A DNA stretch of 64,000 bases from Mesorhizobium sp. B2-4-3 (GCF_006442815.1 NZ_VFVL01000001.1:248001-312000); one strand, 5' to 3'; counted from the stretch's first letter, positions 49,772-59,144 are shown. The notes: a model not told the origin generated them from the sequence alone. Program-made: numbers and translations.

Positions 49772-49803
49772 AAAAAACCGGCTGCGATTGCTCACAGCCG
49801 GTT
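49772..49803 (-). terminator. Rho-independent terminator of the TPR gene
   Basis: On the minus strand AACCGGCTG and CAGCCGGTT form a 9-bp stem around a 9-base loop, followed by TTTT. It lies 20 bases after the TPR stop codon. Confidence 0.85.
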
Positions 49804-49823
49804 CGGGAGGCTTCGAACCCTCT

Positions 49824-50351
49824 TCAGCTCCTCAGGAAATGATCGATCTGCTCGGACAACATGCCGTATTCGCGCGAGCCCTTGCCGGTCCGCTTTTCGA
49901 TTTCCTGGAGCTGCTGCTGCGCGCCGGAAAGATCGCCGATCTGCAGATGCGCCTCGCCGAGATATTCGCGGACCAGCGTGTAATTCGGGTCGATCCGCAG
50001 CGCTTCCTCGTAATAGCCGAGGCCGACCGTGACGCGGCCCGAATGGCGATGCGAATAGCCGAGATAGTTGAGGATGCGCGGATCCTGCTTGTTGGCGGCG
50101 AGCGTCAGCACCGAGATCGCTTCGTCATAGCGTCCGGCCATCGCCAGATCGTGACCGGCCTCGTAGATGCTGTCGTCATCCAGCATGCCATATTGCGGCT
50201 TTACGCATTTGTTCTTCTTCTTGTCCCAGACCTCGCCCTTCTTGCAGGTGGTGGTTTGACCGCTGCCGCCTTCACCAGCCGCAAAAGCCGGCGCAACGAA
50301 CAGCGGCAGCGCCGCAATAGCCATGACCTGAACAAGCAAACGTCTGCGCAT
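49824..50351 (-). CDS. Exported tetratricopeptide-repeat protein
   Basis: 175 residues. A signal peptide (MRRRLLVQVMAIAALPLFVAPAFA) is followed by a Cys/Lys-rich segment (TTCKKGEVWDKKKNKCV) and about three TPR units (AGHDLAMAGRYDEAISVLTL; LNYLGYSHRHSGRVTVGLGY; VREYLGEAHLQIGDLSGAQ). Its partners are unknown. The ATG at 50351 follows GGAGG, in preference to the one at 50363. Confidence 0.82.
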   Translation of the reverse strand: MRRRLLVQVMAIAALPLFVAPAFAAGEGGSGQTTTCKKGEVWDKKKNKCVKPQYGMLDDDSIYEAGHDLAMAGRYDEAISVLTLAANKQDPRILNYLGYSHRHSGRVTVGLGYYEEALRIDPNYTLVREYLGEAHLQIGDLSGAQQQLQEIEKRTGKGSREYGMLSEQIDHFLRS

Positions 50352-50529
50352 CGAAGCCTCCATGAGTGTGACAATGCCAGATTAACGCCGCCTTGGCGCC
50401 GTTTCATCCCGAAATGCGGACGACTGCCGAACTATTTTGAACGGTCGGACAGAAGCCGATACCAGCGGATGTGACGCGCGCTTTAATTCCGCTATCATCG
50501 GGGGCAAGCGCATCACGTGGAGAAGGACC

Positions 50530-50955
50530 GTGCAGCAGCGCCTCGAGAAGGAGTGGGAACTTTCGATCGATCCGGACACGGTGCGCCTGTTCATCCTCAA
50601 GGCCAAGGCGCTGAGCGCCGCCGTCAACGAGGACTATGACGACGGCGCCGAGCACGAGGTCGAGTTCGACGGCGGCACGCATGACAGCCACCATCATGAC
50701 GGCCTTGTCGAGGAAGCCTCCGAAAACCTCACCGAGGAAGAATTCCGCGAGCTGATCAACGATCTCAATATCGACGAAGCGGCCGAGCTGATCGCGCTCG
50801 CCTGGGTCGGACGCGGCGACTATGACGCATCCGAATGGGCGGACGCGGTGGCCGCGGCCAGGGAGCGTCCCAGGAAGCGCACGGCCAAGTATCTGCTCGG
50901 CCTGCCGATGCTTGCCGACTGGCTGGAGGAAGGCCTTGAAGCCATTGGCGCGTAA
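50530..50955 (+). CDS. DUF3775 domain protein
   Basis: 141 residues from a GTG start preceded by GGAG. The body is acidic (EWELSIDPDTVRLFILKAKA, EEFRELINDLNIDEAAELIA, YLLGLPMLADWLEEGLEAIG) and matches the small cytoplasmic DUF3775 family, of unknown function. A His-rich stretch (GGTHDSHHHDGL) is notable. An upstream in-frame ATG at 50437 is possible but has no ribosome binding site. Confidence 0.72.
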   Translation: MQQRLEKEWELSIDPDTVRLFILKAKALSAAVNEDYDDGAEHEVEFDGGTHDSHHHDGLVEEASENLTEEEFRELINDLNIDEAAELIALAWVGRGDYDASEWADAVAAARERPRKRTAKYLLGLPMLADWLEEGLEAIGA

Positions 50956-51030
50956 CGCGCCGGTAACCGATTGTGATCGGCAAGGCGGGTCGCGCAGGCA
51001 ACCTCGCAACGCGACCGTCGTTTCGAGGCG

Positions 51031-52077
51031 ATGGCAACGCTGAGCCTTTCACGATTTTGCAGACTGGCGCTGCCTGTGGCGGCTGCGATCCTGCTGGTTA
51101 CGCCGGCCACCGCCAAGCATCATCATCGGCATAAGAGGCACCTGCCGCCGGCCGGTCAGAGCGCCGCTCCGGCGCTGCAAACGCCTGCGGCGACACCGGT
51201 TCCGGGGTCGCGTCCGCAGGACATGGAGAACGGCGCCGATAGGTCCGAGCGAGACAAAAGCCGCCTCGACAGCAATGACGACTTCCTCAACCAGGACAAG
51301 TCGCATCCGAAATGGGATGCCCGCCCGCCACGTTCGAAGGGCGCTCAATCCGGGCCGCGGACGCAATCCGAACCGCAGACGCCGGATGTCGTGCCCACGC
51401 CCCCGCAGAAGCCCACCGAACTGGAGCCGGAGCCGCCGGAAACTGCGCCGCAACCATCGGAAAAACCCGAACCGCCGGGCGAGGAAAAGATGCTTCCAGA
51501 TCCGCGTTCCGCCGACATGCCGGCCGACAAGATGCCGGCGGAGGAAGCCGCATGCCGGGAAAGGCTGAAGGCGCTGGGCGTCGAATTCGAGGAGCACAAG
51601 GCCGAGCACGACGCGGAAATCGGCTGCTCGATCCCCTATCCAATCATTTTGAAAACGCTTGGCAAATCCATCGGCATCAGTCCCGGCACCGAGCTCAACT
51701 GCCAGATGGCCGAGGCGGCGGCGCGCTTCATGGCCGAAATCGTCCAGCCCAAGGCGAAGACCGAGCTCGGCGCAGATTTGAAGTCGATCGACCAGGGCTC
51801 GGCCTTTGTCTGCCGCCCGCGCCATGGCACGCGCAAACTGTCGGAGCACGCCTTCGGCAACGCGCTCGACATCGCCAGCTTCACCTTGTCGGACGGCAAG
51901 AAGATCGAGGTCGGACCGACACCGCCGGAGAAGGACGCCAAATTCCTCGACGCGGTGCGCAAGGCCGCCTGCGGGCCGTTCAAGACGGTGCTCGGACCAG
52001 GCGCCGACCCCGACCATGCGCTGCATTTCCACCTCGATCTGGAGCCGCGCCGCCACGGCGGCACGTTCTGCCAATAG
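51031..52077 (+). CDS. Extensin-like family protein, secreted
   Basis: 348 residues. A signal peptide (about 1-25) is followed by a Pro/Glu/Lys-rich low-complexity region (about 30-165) and a C-terminal extensin-like domain (CRERLKALGVEFEEHKAEHD, SEHAFGNALDIASFTLSDGK, DHALHFHLDL), related to the DD-carboxypeptidase-like peptidoglycan-binding fold. The His/Asp pattern (SEHAxGNALD, HFHLD) suggests a zinc site. A second paralogue follows directly. Confidence 0.85.
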   Translation: MATLSLSRFCRLALPVAAAILLVTPATAKHHHRHKRHLPPAGQSAAPALQTPAATPVPGSRPQDMENGADRSERDKSRLDSNDDFLNQDKSHPKWDARPPRSKGAQSGPRTQSEPQTPDVVPTPPQKPTELEPEPPETAPQPSEKPEPPGEEKMLPDPRSADMPADKMPAEEAACRERLKALGVEFEEHKAEHDAEIGCSIPYPIILKTLGKSIGISPGTELNCQMAEAAARFMAEIVQPKAKTELGADLKSIDQGSAFVCRPRHGTRKLSEHAFGNALDIASFTLSDGKKIEVGPTPPEKDAKFLDAVRKAACGPFKTVLGPGADPDHALHFHLDLEPRRHGGTFCQ

Positions 52078-52213
52078 GTGAATTCCGGAAGTCTTGCCCG
52101 CACCAAGCCAAGAACAGCGCCGCAATTCCGCCCTATGCATGAATGCCGGTGCTGATCTTTCCTTTACTGTTGAGGGTTAACCTTGTGCCATTCGGGGACA
52201 AGGATGCCTTTCG

Positions 52214-53044
52214 ATGGCTCGAAGACTTGGCGCCATGCTTGGCTTGGCGCAACGGAACAAGCGTGCGCGCGTTACGATCGCCGGGCTGGCCGCGGGCGTC
52301 GCCATCGCGACGATATCGGCCTGCACGACCGGTGACGTCTTTGCGCTGCAGCCGGCCGTCGATGTCGGCAGCCAGACGGCAGCCGTGCCGCAACCCGACG
52401 CGCCGCAATACGCCGGCATGCAGCGCCTCGTTCCGTCCAACCCTTACATGACCCAGGCCGCCTATCCGCGCATGGACGAGCCGATGTCGCCGGTCGAGCA
52501 GATGCCGGCCAGCGAGATCGACTGCCGCAACGAGTTGAAGCGGATGGGCGTCGTCTATCAGGACGTCCAGCCGATCCATGAGGGCCAGTGCGGCATCGAT
52601 TTCCCGGTGAAGGTCTCAGCGATCGGCAGCGTCGCCATGAAGCCGGCGGCCACGCTGACCTGCAACATGGCCGCCACCTTTGCCGCCTGGACGAAGAACG
52701 AGCTGCAGCCGGCCGCCCGTTGGCGCTATTTCTCCGGCGTCAAGGCGATCCACCAGGGCTCCAGCTACTCCTGCCGCAACATCGCCGGCGAAGGCGTCCT
52801 GTCCGAGCACGGCAAGGGTAACGCCCTCGACGTCATGAGCATCGAGCTCAACAATGGCGACGACATCGATGTTCGCAAGCCCGGCCTGTTCGCCTTCCGC
52901 ACGCGCGGCTTTCTCAACAATGTGCGCGCCGACGGTTGCGAATATTTCACGACGGTGCTGGGCCCCGGCTACAATTACGACCACCGCAACCATTTCCATT
53001 TCGACATCAAGAACCGCAAAAGCGGTTACCGCGCCTGCCGCTGA
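52214..53044 (+). CDS. Extensin-like family lipoprotein or exported protein
   Basis: 276 residues. A hydrophobic N-terminal segment (VTIAGLAAGVAIATISACTT) contains a possible lipobox. The C-terminal domain repeats the pattern of the preceding gene: CRNELKRMGVVYQDVQPIHE, SEHGKGNALDVMSIELNNGD and DHRNHFHFDIKN. The two genes are tandem paralogues separated by 136 bases. A cell-envelope role is likely; the reaction is unproven. Confidence 0.82.
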   Translation: MARRLGAMLGLAQRNKRARVTIAGLAAGVAIATISACTTGDVFALQPAVDVGSQTAAVPQPDAPQYAGMQRLVPSNPYMTQAAYPRMDEPMSPVEQMPASEIDCRNELKRMGVVYQDVQPIHEGQCGIDFPVKVSAIGSVAMKPAATLTCNMAATFAAWTKNELQPAARWRYFSGVKAIHQGSSYSCRNIAGEGVLSEHGKGNALDVMSIELNNGDDIDVRKPGLFAFRTRGFLNNVRADGCEYFTTVLGPGYNYDHRNHFHFDIKNRKSGYRACR

Positions 53045-53112
53045 GGCTGCTCTGCCCAAATCGACCAACACCGCATAAAATTGGCCGCGCGTGGATTTGG
53101 GAGCGGTTGGTT

Positions 53113-53820
53113 GTGGGTGAACGAAGTTTGAGACGACGCGCGGTGATCTGGATCGCGGCTTTTTGCGCCTTCTACGTCACGCTCGCCTATCTCGCCGCGC
53201 CGGAATTCTGGATCTGGCGGGAGCGCGGCTTCCGCACCCGGCCCTTCGAGATGGTGACGCATACGCCGCAGGGCATTCCAGGCGACCCGATCAATGTCGG
53301 CCTGGTCGGCACCGAAAAGGAACTCGTCCACGCCTTCGCCGTCGCCGGCTGGGACACGGCCGATGCGGTGACGCTGCGGACCGCCATCGACATCGGCGAA
53401 AGCGTCTTGCTTTCCCGCCCCTACCCCGATGCGCCGATGAGCCGCCTTTTGTTCGAGGGCCGTGCCCAGGACCTCGCCTTCGAAAAGCCGGTCGGCGGCA
53501 GCGCCGACCGGCGCCACCATGTCCGCTTCTGGCAGACGGACACGGTCGGCGACGACGGCCGCCCGTTCTGGCTGGGCGCCGCGAGCTTCGATCGCGGCGT
53601 CGGCCTCAGCCACGACACGGGCGCCATCACCCACCATATCGGCCCCGACATCGACGCGGAGCGCGACTTCATGATCGGCGACCTGAGGGCCGCCGATCAG
53701 CTGGCATCCACCAGCGAGATACCGGGGATCGGCGCCACCAAGGCCGGACGCAACGGCGGCGGCGATCCCTATTTCACCGACGGCATGGCTGTGATCGGCG
53801 TGCTGAAGACGCCGCAATGA
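53113..53820 (+). CDS. LssY_C-domain membrane-anchored protein
   Basis: 235 residues. One N-terminal membrane helix (VIWIAAFCAFYVTLAYLAAP) precedes an LssY C-terminal-type domain (GDPINVGLVGTEKELVHAFA; DTGAITHHIGPDIDAERDFM). The function is unknown. The start is uncertain: GTG at 53113 follows GGGAG and is used here; no ATG is available before the conserved region without overlapping the previous gene. Confidence 0.7.
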   Translation: MGERSLRRRAVIWIAAFCAFYVTLAYLAAPEFWIWRERGFRTRPFEMVTHTPQGIPGDPINVGLVGTEKELVHAFAVAGWDTADAVTLRTAIDIGESVLLSRPYPDAPMSRLLFEGRAQDLAFEKPVGGSADRRHHVRFWQTDTVGDDGRPFWLGAASFDRGVGLSHDTGAITHHIGPDIDAERDFMIGDLRAADQLASTSEIPGIGATKAGRNGGGDPYFTDGMAVIGVLKTPQ

Positions 53821-53992
53821 CGGCACGCCTCTCACGCGCGCGCTGACGCCGAAGGTGCGCGTCGTCATCGACGCGCTTGTCGGGCATTTCTCGGCGCCGA
53901 TCTGGGATGCGGCTTGAACAGCGCGCCTGTCATGTTCCAAAAATACCGGCGGGCTATTTTCGAACGCACTGCAGCAATGCTATTGACCGCCC

Positions 53993-55303
53993 ATGCTATA
54001 TCTTGAAATCGCCGTCGTGGCCGTCCTCATTCTGGTGAACGGCCTTCTGGCAATGTCCGAGCTCGCCATCGTCTCGTCGCGGCCCGCCCGCCTCAAGGCG
54101 ATGATCGACCGCAACGTCAAGGGCGCTGGCCGCGCGCTGGCGCTGGGCTCGAACCCGGGCAAATTCCTGTCCTCGGTGCAGATCGGCATCACGCTCGTCG
54201 GCGTTCTTTCGGGCGCGTTCTCGGGCGCGACCCTCGGCGAAAGGCTGGCGCAGTATCTGGCCTCGACCGGCATACGCGAAAACATCGCCGACCCTGTCGG
54301 CGTCGGCATCGTCGTCGCCATCATCACCTATGCCTCGCTAATCGTCGGCGAGCTTGTGCCGAAGCAGATCGCGCTGCGCGATCCCGAGCGCGTCGCCGCC
54401 CGCGCGGCGCCCGCAATGACCATCATCGCCACCATCTCGGCGCCGCTCGTCTTCCTGCTCGACATTTCCGGCCGCGCCGTTCTGTGGCTGCTCGGCCAGG
54501 CCGGCGAGACCGAAGAGAAGGTCACCGACGAGGAGATCAAGATGCTGGTCGCCGAGGCAGAGCATCACGGCACCATCGAATCCGACGAGCGCCGCATGAT
54601 CGCCGGCGTCATGCGCCTCGGCGACCGCGCCGTGCGCGCCGTCATGACGCCGCGCACCGAGGTCGACTGGCTGAACCTGCAGTCCGACGAGATCGCCGTC
54701 AAAAAGCTTCTGATGGATAGCCAGCACTCGCGCCTGCCCGTCGGCGACGGCAATGTCGACGCCATGGTCGGCGTCATCCAGACGCGCGACGTGCTGGCCG
54801 CCCTTCTCGCCGGCAGGGTGCTGGATCCGCGCCAGCATGTGCGCGCCGCCCCCATCGTGCATGACCAGGCCGACGCGCTCGACGTGCTGCAGAAGCTTAG
54901 GGAATCGGACGTGCCGATGGCGCTCGTTCATGACGAATACGGCCATTTCGAAGGCATCGTCACGCCGGCCGACATCCTCGAAGCCATCACCGGCGTGTTC
55001 CGTTCCGACCTCGAGGCGGGCGAGGAAGAGAACGCCGTCAAGCGCGATGACGGCTCGTGGCTGCTCGCCGGCTATATGCAGGCCGACGAGATGGCCGAGG
55101 TGCTGGGCATCGACCTGCCCGAAAACCGCGACTACGAAACCGTCGCTGGCTATGTGCTGTCGCATCTGCATCATCTGCCGACCACCGGCGAGTGCGTCGA
55201 CGCACAAGGCTGGCGCTTCGAGGTGGTCGACCTCGACGGCCGCCGCATCGACAAGCTGATCGCCACCCGCCTGCCCGGCGGCCACCGCCCGGTGGCGCGC
55301 TGA
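53993..55303 (+). CDS. CNNM/CorC-type membrane protein (hemolysin family)
   Basis: 436 residues. The order is an N-terminal DUF21/CNNM membrane domain with about four helices (residues 1-190), two CBS domains (about 205-330) and a C-terminal CorC_HlyC domain. The motif MTPRTEVDWL opens the CBS pair. Family members are implicated in Mg2+/Co2+ efflux or homeostasis; the older name hemolysin is misleading. Confidence 0.9.
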   Translation: MLYLEIAVVAVLILVNGLLAMSELAIVSSRPARLKAMIDRNVKGAGRALALGSNPGKFLSSVQIGITLVGVLSGAFSGATLGERLAQYLASTGIRENIADPVGVGIVVAIITYASLIVGELVPKQIALRDPERVAARAAPAMTIIATISAPLVFLLDISGRAVLWLLGQAGETEEKVTDEEIKMLVAEAEHHGTIESDERRMIAGVMRLGDRAVRAVMTPRTEVDWLNLQSDEIAVKKLLMDSQHSRLPVGDGNVDAMVGVIQTRDVLAALLAGRVLDPRQHVRAAPIVHDQADALDVLQKLRESDVPMALVHDEYGHFEGIVTPADILEAITGVFRSDLEAGEEENAVKRDDGSWLLAGYMQADEMAEVLGIDLPENRDYETVAGYVLSHLHHLPTTGECVDAQGWRFEVVDLDGRRIDKLIATRLPGGHRPVAR

Positions 55304-55453
55304 AGGCGAAATTTATGTGGTGATCAACTCGCCGTCAGCGTTGAATGGCCAGCCTGCTTTCCGGCAGGCCACCAACAAGCTGCCGCTCCCAACCGAACAG
55401 GGTCGCCGCATAGAGAGGGCGGAAGCGCCAGACAGCGTTTCGATCATTCCGTC

Positions 55454-56359
55454 TCATCCACCGATATAGGCCGCCAATTCGTCGGGGGTTCCCTTGGGAA
55501 AGGCCTGCTTCAAATAGTCGAGGAACGCCGATACGCGGACGCTGAGCAAGCGTCGGGACGGATAGAGCGTCCATAGGGCGATGTCTGGGCCGTCGATATC
55601 GCCCCAATGCACCAGCGTTCCAGCAGCCAGATCGTGACTTACAAGCGAGATCGGCAAACGTCCGGCGCCGACGCCCGCCCGGACGGCATCGCGGAACATG
55701 AGGAGCGACGAAAGGCGAAGGACCGGCTCAATCGCGATGCGTGATCGCCCGGTTGGCGTCACGATGTCCCAGGCTGCAACGCGCTCGCCGGACTCCCGCA
55801 CGACGGCCGGAGCGGCGAGATCGTCGGGCGGTCTGGCGAGGCCCGGGCTCGCGACCACGACCAGCCGGTCGCGCAGGAACACCCGTCCGACAAGACTTTC
55901 ATCGGGCTCAGGATCGACCCGGATCACCAGATCGTATCCCTCCTCGATCATATCGACGGCCCGGTCTTCCGTCGTGACCTCGAGCCGGACTTCCGGATAT
56001 TTCAGCGCGAACCCGGCGGCCAGCTTCCCCATCGCAGTTTGGGAGAAGAGCAGCGGCGCGCTGATCCGCAGCCTGCCCCGCGGCGTGCGTCCGCCCGAAG
56101 CGATCGCCGTCGCGGTTTCGTCCAGTTCGGTCAGCAACGCTCCCGTACGCTCGAAGAGCGCCCGTCCTTCCTCGGTGAGCTTCAGCGCGCGCGCCCCGCG
56201 CTCGAACAGACGCAAGTCGAGGGCGGCCTCCAGTTCCGCGACCCGGCGAGACAGGGTCGCCTTCGGGCGCCCCGCGGCGCGCGCCGCCTTTCCAAATCCT
56301 CCGTGCCGGGCAACCAGATTGAAATCAGCGAGGGCGAGAAGGTCCATCTGTTCCACCAT
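55454..56359 (-). CDS. LysR-family transcriptional regulator
   Basis: 301 residues. The HTH reads LLALADFNLVARHGGFGKAA and GRPKATLSRRVAELEAALD; the effector domain begins GRLRISAPLLFSQTAMGKLA. It belongs to the CrgA-like group often adjacent to oxidoreductases. It is divergent, with a 92-base gap, from an NmrA-like gene that it probably controls. Confidence 0.88.
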   Translation of the reverse strand: MVEQMDLLALADFNLVARHGGFGKAARAAGRPKATLSRRVAELEAALDLRLFERGARALKLTEEGRALFERTGALLTELDETATAIASGGRTPRGRLRISAPLLFSQTAMGKLAAGFALKYPEVRLEVTTEDRAVDMIEEGYDLVIRVDPEPDESLVGRVFLRDRLVVVASPGLARPPDDLAAPAVVRESGERVAAWDIVTPTGRSRIAIEPVLRLSSLLMFRDAVRAGVGAGRLPISLVSHDLAAGTLVHWGDIDGPDIALWTLYPSRRLLSVRVSAFLDYLKQAFPKGTPDELAAYIGG

Positions 56360-56451
56360 TGAGACGCTGTGTCCAGATATAGCGCCTATCGGTTCGAATG
56401 TGGATCACTCATTTACGGGATGTCTTTGACCCAAAACCCGGAGTGAACCCC

Positions 56452-57321
56452 ATGACCATTCTCGTTACCGGCGCGACCGGCAATGTCGGCAGCCAAGTCG
56501 TCAGCCAGCTCGTCAAGCGCGGCGCCGACGTCCGTGCGCTTGTCCGCGATCCTTCGAAGGCGAACTTCCCGGCGGGCGTCGCCGTGGTGCAGGGCGACCT
56601 GCTCGACGTCGATTCCCTGCGCAGCGCCTTCTCGGGCGTCTCCACCTTGTTCCTGCTCAACGCCGTGGTGCCCGATGAATTCACCCAGGCGCTGATCGCG
56701 CTCAACCTGGCCCGCGAGGCAGGCATCGAGCGCATCGTCTACCTGTCGGTGATCCACGGTGAGCTTTACGTGAACGTGCCGCACTTCGCCGGCAAGCTCG
56801 CGGTCGAGCGGATGATCGAGCAGATGGGCCTCAACGCCACCATCCTTCGTCCGGCCTATTTCATGAACAACGAGTTCACGATCAAGGACGTGATCCTCAG
56901 CTATGGCGTCTATCCGATGCCGATCGGCAGCAAAGGCTTGGCAATGGTCGACGCGCGCGACATCGCCGAGGTCGCGGCAATCGAGTTGCTTCGCCGCGAG
57001 CAGGCCGAAATTGCCCTCCCGCTCGACCGGATCAACCTCGTCGGTCCCGACACGCTGACCGGCGCGGATGTCGCCGGCATTTGGACCAAGGTCCTGGGTC
57101 GCCAGATCGCCTACCCCGGCGAAGACCTGGCAGGCTTCGAACAGAGCCTGCGGCAGTTCATGCCGAGTTGGATGGCGCTCGACATGCGCCTGATGGGCGA
57201 GCGCTTCATCAGCGAGGGCATGATTCCCGATGCTGGCGACGTCGACCGCCTGACCAAGCTGCTGGGACGTCCGCTGCGCACCTATCGCGACTTCGCCGCA
57301 GAAATCGCTGCCTCGGCGTGA
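56452..57321 (+). CDS. NmrA-like NAD(P)-binding protein
   Basis: 289 residues. The N-terminal MTILVTGATGNVGSQVVSQL is a Rossmann dinucleotide motif; the rest matches atypical SDRs of the NmrA/azoreductase type, which either reduce quinones or sense NADP. The catalytic Tyr-x-x-x-Lys is not evident. The ATG at 56452 follows GGAG. The next gene, DUF1857, is 47 bases downstream and probably cotranscribed. Confidence 0.85.
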   Translation: MTILVTGATGNVGSQVVSQLVKRGADVRALVRDPSKANFPAGVAVVQGDLLDVDSLRSAFSGVSTLFLLNAVVPDEFTQALIALNLAREAGIERIVYLSVIHGELYVNVPHFAGKLAVERMIEQMGLNATILRPAYFMNNEFTIKDVILSYGVYPMPIGSKGLAMVDARDIAEVAAIELLRREQAEIALPLDRINLVGPDTLTGADVAGIWTKVLGRQIAYPGEDLAGFEQSLRQFMPSWMALDMRLMGERFISEGMIPDAGDVDRLTKLLGRPLRTYRDFAAEIAASA

Positions 57322-57368
57322 CGCCAGCGGCAGCCTGCCACCCCAACATCGATCCCAAGGATACGATC

Positions 57369-57842
57369 ATGATCTACTCAACCGCCACCGTCCCGGTGAA
57401 CCCGGAAGGCGCGGCCAGGCTGACCCGTGCACAGGCCTGGGCTGGCCTGGAGCTCAAGGCTCGCGACGCCCGCGAATTCCTGCCGCCCGGCCTCTGCACC
57501 CGCTGCGATGTCGTGGAGGAAAGCGCGACGCATTTCGTGCGCGAAGCGACCATCGCGGGCGCAGATCTGCGCGAGATCATCACGCTTGAACCGGAAAGCA
57601 AAGTCACATTCTTCCAGGCCACCGGGCCGCGCGAGGGCGCGATCGTCAACGAACTCTTGGAGGGCGCCGACGGCACGCTCCATCTGCGCTTCTACTGCTA
57701 TCTCGGCCTGCGCGGCAAAGAGCCGAACGGCCCCGAGGAGCAGGCTGAACAGGCGCAGTTCGATGGCGAGCAAGGCTACAAAGCCGCCCTGCTGTCCACA
57801 CTGAAGCGCACCCGCGAGCTGCTCATGGAGGGCGGGCTCTGA
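57369..57842 (+). CDS. DUF1857 (AtaL-like, SRPBCC fold) protein
   Basis: 157 residues. YSTATVPVNPEGAARLTRAQ, VWAGLELKARDA-like residues, FLPPGLCTRCDVVEE and LHLRFYCYLGLR match the AtaL-like family, which has a START/SRPBCC ligand-binding fold. The ligand is unknown. Its position after the NmrA-like gene and beside the divergent LysR gene suggests a shared regulon. Confidence 0.8.
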   Translation: MIYSTATVPVNPEGAARLTRAQAWAGLELKARDAREFLPPGLCTRCDVVEESATHFVREATIAGADLREIITLEPESKVTFFQATGPREGAIVNELLEGADGTLHLRFYCYLGLRGKEPNGPEEQAEQAQFDGEQGYKAALLSTLKRTRELLMEGGL

Positions 57843-57885
57843 CCATCACCCATGAACATCAGCCAGGGATCTCTCGTCGGCTTGG

Positions 57886-58251
57886 CTATTCTCGGACGAA
57901 CGTGTCGAGGCTGATGCCGAAGGCGCGCCAGGTTCCTACCTGCTCGCGGGAAGCGGTTTCGCCCTCCTTGCCGGTGATGGTGCTGCCTGCCACTGTCAGC
58001 CACATCGTCTCCAGCTTGCCGTCCCGCAATATGCCGGTGTAGCTCACCGCGGCGGGGCCGGCCGTACCCTCCCCGGCGGCCGCCACTCCAATCACATCGC
58101 CATGTGCGGTGCCGAATATCGGCACGATCTGTCCATAAAAGCTGCTGTCTTCGAGCGCCGTGCGAAACGTGCCTTCAATCCGGCCGCCGTCCTCGCCGGT
58201 GATGTCGAGGACGGACCCATACTGATTGCGCCATTTGCCAAGCCAAGGCAT
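57886..58251 (-). CDS. Avidin/streptavidin-family biotin-binding-like protein, cytosolic
   Basis: 121 residues. The alignment to streptavidin is clear by eye: GKWRNQYGS (5-13; Asn9 and Ser13 match the ureido-binding Asn23/Ser27), GTFRTAL (Phe29 in place of Tyr43), ETMWLTVAG (Trp84 for Trp108), GTWRAF (Trp108 for Trp120) and LDTF (Asp116 for Asp128). Streptavidin Trp79 has no aromatic counterpart and Trp92 becomes Tyr71. The ATG at 58251 follows a strong GGAGGA, giving a protein with no signal peptide, unlike secreted avidins. An alternative start at 58386 would add 45 residues without a convincing signal. Confidence 0.82.
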   Translation of the reverse strand: MPWLGKWRNQYGSVLDITGEDGGRIEGTFRTALEDSSFYGQIVPIFGTAHGDVIGVAAAGEGTAGPAAVSYTGILRDGKLETMWLTVAGSTITGKEGETASREQVGTWRAFGISLDTFVRE

Positions 58252-58448
58252 TCCGCTCCTCCACGACTGTGCCGTCTTTGTCTTCGGTGGATTCGGGCCT
58301 GCATCTAACGCGCCGTTCCGAGCGGTCAACAGCGCGACGGCCAAAGGGATCAGCCTGGGATCCAGGCAAGACAGACAGCTCCGCAAATTGAAAGGGGCGG
58401 CGCTGGCGCCGCCCCTTTCTCATTGGGAGGACAGTATCGATCGACCGC

Positions 58449-59054
58449 TCAGGCGGCCTGGGCTTCGCCGGCGATGGCGTCGGCGGCGCGGGCGGCCTTC
58501 AGCACCTTCGCCCACCAGGCGACGTCGTTGACCAGCGCGGCGGCAGCCTGATTCAGGTGCTCGATGTCCTCGAGCTTCTTCTCGCCCTGGCGCACCGCAA
58601 GGAAATCGCCCCAAGCAATATGGACGGCCGACTTGACCGGCGCCATCTGCAGCTCGACGGCGATCAGGCGGAGCTGTTCGACCGCGCGCGCACCGCCGAC
58701 CGAGCCATAGCCGACAAAACCGGCCGGCTTCTTGTTCCATTCATTGGCGGCGTAGTCGATGGCGTTCTTCAACACACCGGTCGGAGCGTGATTGTATTCG
58801 GCGGCGGTGAAGATGAAGCCGTCGAACTCGGCGACCTTCTTCTGCCAGCGCTGCGCCACCTCGTTCTGCGACGGCACCCAGGCGGAGGAAGCGACCTCGT
58901 CGAAGAAGGGCAGCGGCCAGTCGCGCAGATCGACGATCTCGACGTCGATATCGGCATGCGACTTGGCGATCTTGGCAATCCACTGCGTCGGCACGTCGGC
59001 GAAGCGGGCGGCGCGCGTCGAACCGACGACAATGGCGATTTTGGGCTTGGACAT
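58449..59054 (-). CDS. NADPH-dependent FMN reductase family protein
   Basis: 201 residues with a flavodoxin-like fold. KIAIVVGSTRAARFADVPTQ binds the FMN phosphate, and EYNHAPTGVLKNAIDY and GYGSVGGARAVEQLR are family motifs. It reduces quinones, azo dyes or flavins with NAD(P)H. The ATG at 59054 follows AAGGAGAG. It is divergent from an HxlR regulator with a clear operator between them. Confidence 0.9.
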   Translation of the reverse strand: MSKPKIAIVVGSTRAARFADVPTQWIAKIAKSHADIDVEIVDLRDWPLPFFDEVASSAWVPSQNEVAQRWQKKVAEFDGFIFTAAEYNHAPTGVLKNAIDYAANEWNKKPAGFVGYGSVGGARAVEQLRLIAVELQMAPVKSAVHIAWGDFLAVRQGEKKLEDIEHLNQAAAALVNDVAWWAKVLKAARAADAIAGEAQAA

Positions 59055-59080
59055 AAGGGGCTCTCCTTGCGGGAATTTCT

Positions 59081-59097
59081 GGTATCGTTTGGATACC
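59081..59097. promoter_or_regulatory. Candidate HxlR operator
   Basis: GGTATC-N5-GATACC is a perfect dyad in the 90-base region between the divergent FMN-reductase and HxlR genes. A further GATAC half-site follows at 59110-59114. HxlR-type regulators commonly bind GTAT/ATAC dyads. Confidence 0.6.
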
Positions 59098-59144
59098 GGC
59101 GCTATATGTGATACTGACAAATCGACGCGCAAGGAGGCACTTCT

